DNA from: Rhodococcus sp040643435
Lineage (GTDB): Bacteria > Actinomycetota > Actinomycetes > Mycobacteriales > Mycobacteriaceae
Direction of reading: 5' to 3'
Length of the DNA: 64,000 bases
Assembly (NCBI RefSeq): GCF_040643435.1
Contig: NZ_JBEYUH010000005.1
Location: forward strand, 1-64,000
The translations under genes and the position numbers were made by a program. The notes under the pieces are model-generated. The model was not told the DNA's origin. It worked only from the letters and a program-made list of their open reading frames with translations, and made no database searches. Shown one piece after another: positions 34,493 through 43,498 of the stretch (its first letter is position 1; every line of letters starts with the position of its first letter).

Positions 34493-36109
34493 CTACACGG
34501 GCGTGACCTTGCTGAAGTACTCTGAATGTCCATCGACGCACCTCGATACGTCGTGATCGACAATATTCGGGTACGACGTACCGAATCCCGCGTAACCAGC
34601 GGCAACGCTGCCACCCTGCGCCGCCGCATACGCGTAACGCAGAACCTTGTCGTTCGATGAGAAGTAGTTGTGGACTTTGTTCGACACTGCGTCGTTCAGC
34701 TTCCGCCAATCGCCCTTACGTCCGATCGCTGCGCCGACGACATGGATCGTGTCGATGCGGGGTCCACCCTGTTGCGTAGAAAGCGTTTCCGCAGCTGTGA
34801 TCATGACCCGAGCACCCAGGCTGTGACCGACCAGGTGGTAGCTGGATATCTCGGTCCTTGCGAGGATGCCGGCCAGCGCGACACCGGTGCGATCTGCACG
34901 GACCCTCGCCGTGTGCCACGGATTCTTGGCCAGGTCGGCAGCCATCATCACAGGCGCGATCGGGTTGAGCTTCCCAGCAGCCGCTTTGCCCGCTCTTGCT
35001 GCGACGCGGGCCGCGGCGCCCATCGCGTATCGCGCCCCAGCTCCTCGGGCCGCAGGGACTCCAAGAGCTGCCAGTTCCTTGCTACCCCAATGAAGTTTGT
35101 AGATCGGCGCGTCGGGGTAACGACGCTCCACGAATGCGATCGCAGCGCGCCAGTCCGAACTCGATTCGTTCAGGAAGCCGCGGGTGACGATCACCGGGAT
35201 GCCGACGCCCTCACGGAACTTCTCGATCTCGAACGACTTGTCTTCGTTGACGTATGCGTTGGTGACACTCGCACCGAGCGCTCCACCGAGCGCCGCTCCG
35301 ACCGCCGCAACTACGTACGTCCCTCCTGCGATTCCGAGACCACCGGCTGCTACCGCACCGCCGCCGAGGAACGCTAGGCCCACGTTCGCCGCCACAGCAC
35401 CGCTGTAGCCCATCAGTGCGCCGATTGCTCCACCGACGGCAGGTGCCGCTGCGATGCCTCCCGGCACGGCCACACCGGCGGCAAGCACTCCCGCAGCGGC
35501 AAGTTTGGTCGCCCTGTTCAGATTCGGCTTGTCGTACTTCAGAAGCTTCCCGTAGTCTTCCGGGCCCTCGACGGTGTCAGTCGCACGTTCGAAACTGGGA
35601 ATATCGTGCCGGTGCTCAGCGCAGTAGCGGGGAATGCGGAACGAACCCAGACCGCGGGTAGCCATGTGGACGCACTGCGGAGCAGCGCATCCCACGGTAG
35701 CCACCCCACAGGATGCGCACAGATGAGCACGGACACCCGACCGCTTACCGTGGACCTTTCGATGTTCGGTACGCATGAAGCAGCCGGAGCACCACGCCAT
35801 AGTGAAGTCATCGGCCAGATCGTCGATGAGGTTCGCAATCCCTTCGGCGACGGCAGCATGTTCGTCAGCCTGCTTCCGGTGACTCTTCCGCTGATCATCC
35901 TCGGTCGCGGCCTGATACTCCGTCTCATGCTTCACATACGCCCAAGCGTTGTGGGCGAGAGCCTTGTTGGCGACCATCTGCGCGTCCCCGGACGTCAGGG
36001 GCTCAACTGTGGCGAGGTTTCCGGTCAACCGAAGCAAGCGACCACCGAGCGATCGGACCTCGCAGGTCAAGGTGCCGTCCTCACCCGACGTGAAATGCAC
36101 TGCGCCCAA
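34493..36109 (-). CDS. DUF726-family alpha/beta hydrolase with cysteine-rich domain
   Basis: The 538-residue protein has three parts. Residues ~100-175 hold a cysteine/histidine-rich region (CSGCFMRTEHRK, then HLCASCGVATVGCAAPQC and YCAEHRHD), a likely zinc ribbon. Residues ~205-290 are a glycine- and alanine-rich hydrophobic stretch, probably two membrane helices or a glycine-zipper. The C-terminal part is an alpha/beta hydrolase with nucleophile elbow LVGHSLGARV and a HVVGAAIGRKGDW segment, as in DUF726. Glycine-zipper plus hydrolase suggests a membrane-acting lipase or effector, by inference. TTG 36109 has GGAGAG 6 nt upstream; GTG 36100 is an alternative. Confidence 0.8.
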   Translation of the reverse strand: MGAVHFTSGEDGTLTCEVRSLGGRLLRLTGNLATVEPLTSGDAQMVANKALAHNAWAYVKHETEYQAATEDDQRKSHRKQADEHAAVAEGIANLIDDLADDFTMAWCSGCFMRTEHRKVHGKRSGVRAHLCASCGVATVGCAAPQCVHMATRGLGSFRIPRYCAEHRHDIPSFERATDTVEGPEDYGKLLKYDKPNLNRATKLAAAGVLAAGVAVPGGIAAAPAVGGAIGALMGYSGAVAANVGLAFLGGGAVAAGGLGIAGGTYVVAAVGAALGGALGASVTNAYVNEDKSFEIEKFREGVGIPVIVTRGFLNESSSDWRAAIAFVERRYPDAPIYKLHWGSKELAALGVPAARGAGARYAMGAAARVAARAGKAAAGKLNPIAPVMMAADLAKNPWHTARVRADRTGVALAGILARTEISSYHLVGHSLGARVMITAAETLSTQQGGPRIDTIHVVGAAIGRKGDWRKLNDAVSNKVHNYFSSNDKVLRYAYAAAQGGSVAAGYAGFGTSYPNIVDHDVSRCVDGHSEYFSKVTPV

Positions 36110-36255
36110 AGTTTTCTCTCCGCCCTTACTCGAACACGACGCTGGAACGATAGATCATCGAACCGACAAACCGAGTATTCGGTCTCGCCACTTCACGATT
36201 AACCTGCCCGACAGGTCACTGCTGTCCCCAGTGGGGTACGCCCGCACACGCGGGA

Positions 36256-36747
36256 CTAGTTCACAGAACTCGATCGTGACGGGGGAAGCGAGACGGGATA
36301 CTCGTAATCACATCCGATCTGCTCGAGCGAGGGCGCTCCTGGCATATCACGAAACCATGCTGCACACGCATCGGCCGCCAGTTCGATGTCGCGAGTGAAA
36401 ACGTATCCGTCCGTGCAATCGTCGAAATGATCGTCGAAGAACCAGCGGTCCAGCTCCAGACCCTCGATGGCGTGATCGTCGAGACGAAGACGCTCGAGAA
36501 CGGTTCGCGAACGCCGAACCATCAACACTCCATCGGCGAGCACGTGCACTTGTGCACATACAACCCGCTCGACGTCTTCGTCCTCGAAGTCCTCATCGCC
36601 GACGTAACTGACGTAGTCACTCGGTCCGAGATCGATAATCAGACCCACCGGCTGATCGGTGAACGAGGTAACCAACCATGCGATCATCTCTTCCCAGGTG
36701 TCGATCTCCGGGACTTCACTCTCATCGGTCAACGACGGTTCCTTCAT
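36256..36747 (-). CDS. Small acidic protein, possible TY-Chap/YbjN-like
   Basis: The 163-residue protein is strongly acidic, with many tryptophan and phenylalanine residues. The pattern VGLIIDLGPSDYVSYVGDEDF, a strand with VCAQVHVLAD, and a C-terminal ADACAAWFRDMPG helix resemble actinobacterial TY-Chap/YbjN-type peptide-binding domains, which often sit beside toxin or effector genes. This is a pattern-level guess. It lies 146 nt upstream of the DUF726 gene in the same direction, so it could be its partner or immunity protein. The ATG at 36747 follows a weak ribosome binding site. Confidence 0.45.
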   Translation of the reverse strand: MKEPSLTDESEVPEIDTWEEMIAWLVTSFTDQPVGLIIDLGPSDYVSYVGDEDFEDEDVERVVCAQVHVLADGVLMVRRSRTVLERLRLDDHAIEGLELDRWFFDDHFDDCTDGYVFTRDIELAADACAAWFRDMPGAPSLEQIGCDYEYPVSLPPSRSSSVN

Positions 36748-37087
36748 CGATGTACGGCTACGTCGAGACCGACTTCGTTCGGGTGAGATTCGGTCTGCTC
36801 AAGCAGTCATCGACGGTTTCAGGACGTCCGTTACAGTCGCTCCGCTCAGCATAGAGATCGAAGGTCAAGCGAGCCGAACTCGGTCACGAAACTCCGCTCT
36901 TACCCGATCCACCTACCGTCTTTCGCACTTGGCCAGTGGGCATTACCGGCCAGTCGTGTGTCCCATGCCGACTCCCGCCCCCGAACAGCACGATTCCCTG
37001 GACACGTCAGTCGGGGTAGATACCTGACTCGCCCCGAGTGGAATTCTCCGAAATTACGTGAGGGACGAATCCGGCTACTGTCGCATC
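36748..37087. other. Intergenic region, no gene seen
   Basis: About 340 bp between divergent genes. No frame looks coding and no strong hairpin was found. It presumably holds promoters for the small acidic protein and the membrane hydrolase. Confidence 0.5.
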
Positions 37088-38806
37088 GTGACCGCTCCCG
37101 CTACGCCCCTCGAAACCGACGAGTCGAGTACTGACACCCGCCGCCACCTTTCCGTCTTCGGCCTCGACTTCGTCGGCCTCGTCGTCGCCCTGTTCTTCTT
37201 CGCGTGGAGCCTGAGCCCGTCCCTCATCCCCCGCGAGTGGTATTTTCAGGGCCTGATCAGTGGCGTGACGGGCATCGTCGGGTACGGCATCGGTGTGCTC
37301 GTCGCCTTTCCCGCTCGGCGATGGATCGCGCCGCGTCTCACGTGGTGGCGACGTCGTCACACGGTCCGGCGCATCGCCGAGGTGGTGGTCGCTCTCGCCG
37401 CGGTGGGAACGCTTCTGGGGAGTCTGTTCGCTGCGGCGGGATGGCAGAACGAGGTCCGCGCCCTCATGGGCATCGAGGCCACGACGGGCTTCGCGTATCT
37501 GCGCACCGGGTTGGTGAGCGTCGCGATCTTCGCCGCCCTCCTCTACATCGCATGTGGATTGCGGTGGGTCGGACGACGCTTCGCGGAGTTCCTCGCGACC
37601 CGCCTGCGCGTTCCGGTCGCCGCGGCCGGCGTTCTCGCACCGGTGATCCTCGTGCTCGCGGTGGTCGTGTTCGTCGACCAGGTTCTCCTCGCGAGCAGCT
37701 CGGTGGCGGCACGCATCGTGTTCGCCGACGACAACAACAGCACCGACCCCGGCGTGGAGCAGCCTCGGATTCCCGAGCGGTCGGGCAGCCCGGCGTCGAC
37801 GTCGTCGTGGGAGAGTCTCGGGCGTCAGGGACGCACGTTCGTCGCCGGTGGGATGGACGCCGAGCAGTTGACCGAGCTGAACGGCGCACCCGCACTCGAA
37901 CCCATACGGGTGTATGCGGGGCTCGAAGCCGACGGCACCACCGACGAACAGGTGCAGCTGATCCTCGACGAACTCGACCGTACGAAGGCATGGGAACGCG
38001 AGATCCTCGTGGTCGCCGGTACCACCGGGACCGGGTGGGTGAATCCGTTCGCCGCCGACTCGATCGAGATGATCTACAACGGCAACTCGGCGATCGCCGC
38101 GATCCAGTACTCGTTCCTGCCGAGCTGGATTTCTTTCCTCGTCGACGGTTCCGCTGCCAAGGCCGCCGGTAACGCACTGATCAACGGGGTCCACGAACGC
38201 TGGTCGCAACTGCCGGAGGACCAGCGACCCGAACTGGTGGTCTACGGCGAAAGCCTGGGATCGCAATCCGCCGAGGCGGCCTTCGACGGCCTCGACGACA
38301 TGCGCAACAAGATCGACGGCGCGCTGTTCGTCGGACCTCCGAACTCGAACCAGCTGTGGCGCAGTATCGTCGACCAGCGTGACCCCAGCAGCCCCGAGGT
38401 CCTTCCCGTCTACGAGGACGGCGTCGCGGTGCGGTTCGCCTCCGACGTTCAGACGCTCGAAGACCAGCGCGGACCGTGGAGCGACCCGCGGATCCTGTAT
38501 CTGCAGCACGCGTCCGATCCGGTGGTGTGGTGGGGACCGGGACTGCTGTTCGAGCGACCCGACTGGCTCGCCGAACCTCCGGGCTCGGATCGCTCACCGT
38601 CCATGCGGTGGTATCCGATCGTCACCTTCGCTCAGGTCGCCGCCGACATCATGGTCGGCACGTCGCCGCCGGTGGGCCACGGACACAACTACGAGGATCT
38701 CATCCCTTACGGCTGGGCTGCTGTCACGTCACCGGAGGGGTGGACCTTCGCCGACACTCGTCGCATCGCAGAGGCAGTCGAACAACTGCACGCCGACGAC
38801 GAATAG
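37088..38806 (+). CDS. Membrane alpha/beta hydrolase, Abhydrolase_9 family
   Basis: The N-terminal ~200 residues contain about four to five hydrophobic helices (Abhydrolase_9_N), then a periplasmic-type hydrolase domain. The nucleophile elbow is VVYGESLGSQSAEAAF (around residue 387), and the late histidine is in VGHGHNYED. Homologues are widespread in Rhodococcus and Mycobacterium as uncharacterised membrane hydrolases, possibly acting on envelope lipids. GTG 37088 is chosen as the more likely start; GTG 37058 adds ten residues. It ends 15 nt from the convergent helicase paralogue, and it looks like ordinary chromosomal content between two accessory blocks. Confidence 0.85.
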   Translation: MTAPATPLETDESSTDTRRHLSVFGLDFVGLVVALFFFAWSLSPSLIPREWYFQGLISGVTGIVGYGIGVLVAFPARRWIAPRLTWWRRRHTVRRIAEVVVALAAVGTLLGSLFAAAGWQNEVRALMGIEATTGFAYLRTGLVSVAIFAALLYIACGLRWVGRRFAEFLATRLRVPVAAAGVLAPVILVLAVVVFVDQVLLASSSVAARIVFADDNNSTDPGVEQPRIPERSGSPASTSSWESLGRQGRTFVAGGMDAEQLTELNGAPALEPIRVYAGLEADGTTDEQVQLILDELDRTKAWEREILVVAGTTGTGWVNPFAADSIEMIYNGNSAIAAIQYSFLPSWISFLVDGSAAKAAGNALINGVHERWSQLPEDQRPELVVYGESLGSQSAEAAFDGLDDMRNKIDGALFVGPPNSNQLWRSIVDQRDPSSPEVLPVYEDGVAVRFASDVQTLEDQRGPWSDPRILYLQHASDPVVWWGPGLLFERPDWLAEPPGSDRSPSMRWYPIVTFAQVAADIMVGTSPPVGHGHNYEDLIPYGWAAVTSPEGWTFADTRRIAEAVEQLHADDE

Positions 38807-38821
38807 GCGAACTTCGGCTCG

Positions 38822-41800
38822 TCAGTTCGGCCGCACCGCCCCCGGTCGGTCTCCCTCCCCTGTGACCGTCCGAGTGCCCAACTCGGCGATCTCGTCGACG
38901 ACTGCTGCCGCAGCATGTCCGCCGGCCGCGGCACGGTGCTCATTCGGCCTGCCATCGCTGCGGAACTCGATCGATGATCGACCCGATCGGGACACGGCGA
39001 GATCCGAGCCATCCGGCGTGATTCCACGCCGCCCCAGTTCGTCCCAGAGTCCGGCCGTGGCAGCCACCGGGTCGAGGTAGTACTCCGATTCGCGGACCCT
39101 CCAGAACTTCCACCCACTCCGGTGCAGTTCACGTTCCCGCTCGAGCTCGGCGCGCTGCCGGTCGGGACTCGCGTGCCATTGCTCGTCGTCGCATGCGACA
39201 GCCAGTTTTCCGGTCGCTCCCGTGACCACCAGGTCGATGAAGTGACCGTTCACCTCGACCCGCGGGTTCACGTGATAGCCGCGCTCGACGATGTCGAGGA
39301 ACACTTCCTGCTGGAAGAGACTGTCGAATGCCTCGTGCCGCTCGTCGCGCGTCACCCTGTCGGGCATCGGCTCGGCCGGGCTCGGGGACGTCGACTGCAT
39401 ATAGGCGAGCAACGAGTACCGCAGGTCGGTCCGCCGCAGCGTGTCGAGCGTCCGCGAGTGGAACAACCACAACTGGTCCTGAGCACGCGACGCGGCAACG
39501 TTGAACCGTCGCTGGTATTCGGTCCTCGTCATCGCCGCAATGTTCTGTTCGGGTGCCACGACCATCGACAGGAACATCACGTTCCGCTCGTCGCCCTGGA
39601 AATCCGGGGGCGTGCCGACCCGGAGTCGGCGCTGCTCCCACTGGTCGGGCGTGAGCCGGTCCAGCAGTTCGTTCTGGATGACGTCGACTTGCGACTGCCC
39701 CTGCAGAACCACCACACCGAACGTCTTGCCGTCGTAGGCCGGGTCTTCGGCACACTTCACGAGCGTGTCGACGAGGGCACGGGCCTCGACGTGGTTCGTC
39801 AACGTCGAGTTCTGCCCCGTGACGGCACCGCCTTCGACGAGGGTCGTGCGCAGTGGCGGCAGACGGTCGGATCCGTACTGCCGCATGGGAACCAGCGGGT
39901 CGTCCGCATAGAAATTGTCGCTCGACCACGCGATGATCTCCGGCATCGACCGGAAGTGCTCGCGCAACCGGATGATGCTTCCGAACCGCGACCGCAGCAA
40001 CGAGAACATGCTCGACCGCGGAGTGAAGCTGTCGCGCAGGTAGTTCGGAATATCCGGCAGATACGAATCGAGGCGGCTGAACACCGCGTCGAGCGCACCC
40101 AGCGACACCGCACTCGGCGCACACTGTTTGTCGTCGCCGACGACGATCACTCGCGGCGCGAGCCACAGCAGGAACAGACTGCTGATGTCGGCCTGGCTTG
40201 CTTCGTCGACGATGACGACATCGAACGAATTCTGTTCCGGTGGTACCGAAGCCAACACCTGCTGCAAGGGCATCACCCATGCCGGCACCGCACCCTGCGC
40301 GACCTGCATCGCCTCCCGCGCCGCAGCTCGATAGCGCTCCGCATACCGCCCGGTTCCCTTGCCGATGCTCGCGACGTGATCGCGGTACGAGTGGAGCGCC
40401 TGAACCTGTGCGGCGGTCGTGCGGTCGAGACACGCGCTCCACGCCTTCTCCTCGACAAGCTGGGTCGTCAATCGCGCGATGTCCTGTTCGGCGGCATCGA
40501 GCTCACGTTCGAACTGCCCGTCGTCGCTGCGCTCGTGGAAGCGCCGCACCCAGTCGTCCGCGCGTCGCCACGCCCACGCAGCCTCGATGTCCGCGAGGCG
40601 GGTCGGCCATGCCAAACTCAACGGGTTTTCTGCGATGGCCTGCGCGAGCGCCGGCGCAGCGGCGGTCAAGCGCGCGTGCAGCGAGACGAGGTCCAGCTCC
40701 TCGCGTTGTTCCCCGACTGCTCGGTCCCACGCGTCCAGGGCCGCGTTGATGGCCTCGAAGTCGGCGTCGTGGAAGGCTCGTGCGAGGGCGCGCCCTTCGG
40801 GCGACGCTCCTCCGGAGATCTGGCCTCGCACGTACATGCCGATGGATTCGAGCCAGTTCTTGCTCGCTTCCGCGGTACCCGCCGCGGCAATGGTCCGCGC
40901 CGACTCCGCGATCGATCGCGCCTGTTCGACACTCGTGATCCGCGGCGCACCGGGGTGGACCTCGCGTAACGCCGCCTCGACGTCTTGGACCCGCGCAACG
41001 AGACTGTCGACGATGGCACGGTCCCGGTCGATGAAGGCCAGGGTGCCGACGGCACGGCTGCGCGATCCGTCGAGCTCGATGTCGAGGCCGAGATCGCGGA
41101 GCATGACCCCCGCCACCCGGATCGTCTCGAGCGCGCGGAGGTGTTCGGCGACGATGCGGGCGGTGCGGGCGGTGGTCGCTGCGACACCGTCGACGGTCGC
41201 CGGCTCACCGAGCGCTTCGACTGCAGATTGCTCGTCACTCCTGCGGAACCGGCCGAAACCGGTGCGCCACGTGTCGCCCGCCTCCAGCTTGCGAGCGAGC
41301 GCGTCGTACGCCTCGAAGGCGAGCTGTCCCGTTACCGGAGTCTCGACCGAGCTGGCTCCGACGACGCGATCGGCGTCGCGTGCTGCTTGCACCAGCCCCG
41401 CGAGTTCGGCGGTCTTGCCCCACAGATGTTGCGCCCTCCCCGACAGGACGTCGTCTGCCACACGCTGAACTCGGGGGTCGAGCCGGTCTGCGTCCTCGAG
41501 AGCGCCCTGCAGTTGCTGGCACAGGTCGCGGATGCGGGCCAGTGCCTCCAGCGACGCGCCCTCGAGCACGCGCAGCACTCCCTGCATCTCGCTGTTCGCC
41601 GTGTCGTTCGGCGCTTGTGAGACGGCCGCGCATGCGTACTGCACTTCCCTCTGGGTGGGCAGGGACAGCTCCGGGAACCGCTGGTGCCGGCGACGCGCAC
41701 GTTCGACGCTCGACCGCTGATGGAGAGCATGGAGGGTGACGAGTTCGTCGACCGTCAGTGGTGGGGTGTCGGTGAGGAGCGGGGCGGGCAGCCATCCGTA

Positions 41801-43336
41801 CTTGGATTCGTGTGCGCGGACCCGACGGACGATCGACGCGGCCGTCCCCTCGTAACCGACTGCAACCTCGGCGTGGACCGCCGCCTCGTCCGCTCGCGTC
41901 TGCCGGATCTGTTCCATCAACGTCGCGCGGCGGGTCAGCGCGTCGTTACGTTGCGCGGTGAGCTCGTCGATGCGTTCCTGTGCGCGCCGCACGTTGAATT
42001 GTGCCTTGCGAATGGCGATTTCACTGACGCTGCGGGTGAGCTCGACAGTTCCGCCGTGCGCCGGATCGGTCACGGCCACGCACAGTTCTTGCAGTTCGGG
42101 CGGAAGCTTGTCGCGCAGCACACGCAGTGCCTGCGCTTTCTCGCTGGTGACCAGCACACGCTGGCCACGCGCGAGCAGCGCGGACACGATATTGGCGATG
42201 GTGTGGGTCTTACCCGTGCCCGGAGGACCTTCGACCACGACGCCGCTGTCGCCGGCGAGCCGGTCGATGATGTCGCGCTGCTCTTCGTTCGCGGGCAGCG
42301 GGAGCAACTGCTCACCGGTGAAGGGAGCCGACGGTGTGCCGATGCGGTCGAGCCATGCGACCCGGTCGGCCGGCTCGATGGCCTCGACGAGCTGCGCCAG
42401 ACCGAGCGGTACCGGGTTCGACTCGTCGGCGGCGGCCTCGGCCATGCGCTGGTAGTACTCGATGAGCGCGTGAGCGCCGCGTTTACGCAGCACGAGTGCG
42501 GGCGAGGGTGTCACGAAGGCGTCCGGCGAGGATGCCTCCTCGACATGGTCGACGACCTCGACGCGCACGGTGAGCGCACGGCCGGCCCAGTTCTTCAGGA
42601 ACGACCGGGCAGCGGGATCGAGAGGCGACGCGACCTGGGTGACCAGAGAATCGTGCAGCTCACGGATACTCGACGGGTCGAATACCTCCAGTCCGGTGAG
42701 GAGCTGGGAGTCCTCCAGTGACGGACCGGCGTCGGGATTCAACCGGACCACCAGGTCGCCGGAGTCGCCATGACGCTCGATGATCGCGGATTGCGTGATC
42801 AGGTGAGTGCGAACCCGCGCGCCCGCAATCCCCTCGGACAGATGCAGCAAGCCCGACGCGACGACGAGCTCCAGCGATTCCGGTTGGTCCTCGAGGTCCA
42901 GCATCGCTCGCTGCAAGAAGCTGTACAGCTGCGATGCGGCTCGTCGTTCGCGGTCGACGAGCGCCCATGCCCGCCATTCCGTGAGCCAGGCGTCGAAGCC
43001 GTCGACGATGCCGGACGCCTGCGGGTCGAGTACGGGCTCCACGGCGGAGTCCCCGATGTCTCCGCGCACATACTTCGCGAGCGGCTCGGACGGGCGCGGC
43101 GGGTCTTCGAGCCGAACGCGGCGCGCACGCAGAACGACGTCGCCCGCGGAGGCGTGGGCTCTCAGACCGGCCCCGATGTTTCCGTCGTCGAGGGACATCA
43201 CTGCCCGGTGTTTGTCGACGATCCGGACGGGGGCGCTGCGGGCTTTGACGAGCTCCGCCAAGAAGGCGAGCAGGCGCTGCACGCGATCCCTCAGTTCAGG
43301 TTCGCTCTCCCCCGACTCCAAGCGCACTCCACTCAT
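38822..43336 (-). CDS. Second giant SF1 helicase, paralogue with altered nuclease motif
   Basis: The 1504-residue protein aligns by eye with the first ~1430 residues of the helicase at 24148-29832, starting from similar N-termini (RDRVQRLLAFLAELVKARSA). Walker A VEGPPGTGKTHTIAN lies near 369-383 and DEASQAD near 1040. The Vsr/MTES_1575-like nuclease region is present (~1336-1400), but the key strand reads LAVACDDEQWHAS where the paralogue has LAVECDGDHWHTS. The catalytic glutamate is therefore alanine, and nuclease activity may be lost. The winged-helix array is absent, replaced by a short polar tail. It stands alone, not in an operon. ATG 43336 is chosen by alignment. Confidence 0.88.
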   Translation of the reverse strand: MSGVRLESGESEPELRDRVQRLLAFLAELVKARSAPVRIVDKHRAVMSLDDGNIGAGLRAHASAGDVVLRARRVRLEDPPRPSEPLAKYVRGDIGDSAVEPVLDPQASGIVDGFDAWLTEWRAWALVDRERRAASQLYSFLQRAMLDLEDQPESLELVVASGLLHLSEGIAGARVRTHLITQSAIIERHGDSGDLVVRLNPDAGPSLEDSQLLTGLEVFDPSSIRELHDSLVTQVASPLDPAARSFLKNWAGRALTVRVEVVDHVEEASSPDAFVTPSPALVLRKRGAHALIEYYQRMAEAAADESNPVPLGLAQLVEAIEPADRVAWLDRIGTPSAPFTGEQLLPLPANEEQRDIIDRLAGDSGVVVEGPPGTGKTHTIANIVSALLARGQRVLVTSEKAQALRVLRDKLPPELQELCVAVTDPAHGGTVELTRSVSEIAIRKAQFNVRRAQERIDELTAQRNDALTRRATLMEQIRQTRADEAAVHAEVAVGYEGTAASIVRRVRAHESKYGWLPAPLLTDTPPLTVDELVTLHALHQRSSVERARRRHQRFPELSLPTQREVQYACAAVSQAPNDTANSEMQGVLRVLEGASLEALARIRDLCQQLQGALEDADRLDPRVQRVADDVLSGRAQHLWGKTAELAGLVQAARDADRVVGASSVETPVTGQLAFEAYDALARKLEAGDTWRTGFGRFRRSDEQSAVEALGEPATVDGVAATTARTARIVAEHLRALETIRVAGVMLRDLGLDIELDGSRSRAVGTLAFIDRDRAIVDSLVARVQDVEAALREVHPGAPRITSVEQARSIAESARTIAAAGTAEASKNWLESIGMYVRGQISGGASPEGRALARAFHDADFEAINAALDAWDRAVGEQREELDLVSLHARLTAAAPALAQAIAENPLSLAWPTRLADIEAAWAWRRADDWVRRFHERSDDGQFERELDAAEQDIARLTTQLVEEKAWSACLDRTTAAQVQALHSYRDHVASIGKGTGRYAERYRAAAREAMQVAQGAVPAWVMPLQQVLASVPPEQNSFDVVIVDEASQADISSLFLLWLAPRVIVVGDDKQCAPSAVSLGALDAVFSRLDSYLPDIPNYLRDSFTPRSSMFSLLRSRFGSIIRLREHFRSMPEIIAWSSDNFYADDPLVPMRQYGSDRLPPLRTTLVEGGAVTGQNSTLTNHVEARALVDTLVKCAEDPAYDGKTFGVVVLQGQSQVDVIQNELLDRLTPDQWEQRRLRVGTPPDFQGDERNVMFLSMVVAPEQNIAAMTRTEYQRRFNVAASRAQDQLWLFHSRTLDTLRRTDLRYSLLAYMQSTSPSPAEPMPDRVTRDERHEAFDSLFQQEVFLDIVERGYHVNPRVEVNGHFIDLVVTGATGKLAVACDDEQWHASPDRQRAELERERELHRSGWKFWRVRESEYYLDPVAATAGLWDELGRRGITPDGSDLAVSRSGRSSIEFRSDGRPNEHRAAAGGHAAAAVVDEIAELGTRTVTGEGDRPGAVRPN

Positions 43337-43364
43337 CCCTGCGGACGTCCTTCCGCCCGCCGAC

Positions 43365-43413
43365 GGAAACGGGCATGTCCACCTTAGAAGTTCTGATCGA
43401 CATGCCCGTTTCC
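43365..43413. promoter_or_regulatory. 15-bp perfect inverted repeat upstream of helicase paralogue
   Basis: GGAAACGGGCATGTC (43365-43379) is exactly complementary to 43399-43413 with a 19-nt spacer. It lies between the dehydrogenase stop and the helicase start, both on the minus strand. It could terminate the dehydrogenase transcript, though it has no U-tract, or act as an operator for the helicase. Confidence 0.5.
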
Positions 43414-43498
43414 GGTCCCACATGACGCCCGGCGGCATCCCGCCCGCACCTCGACGTCACTGCGCTGACCTGCGTGGTGAGCGTCCGGCTTCGAAGCG

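Noticed and set aside
37007..38509. 500-codon minus-strand frame opposite the Abhydrolase_9 gene
   Set aside because: The plus-strand frame has clear membrane helices and a GESLG motif; the opposite frame is low-complexity charged sequence.
39122..40969. Long plus-strand frame of 615 codons opposite the helicase paralogue
   Set aside because: Antisense shadow, dominated by Arg, Val and His, no recognisable motif or ribosome binding site.
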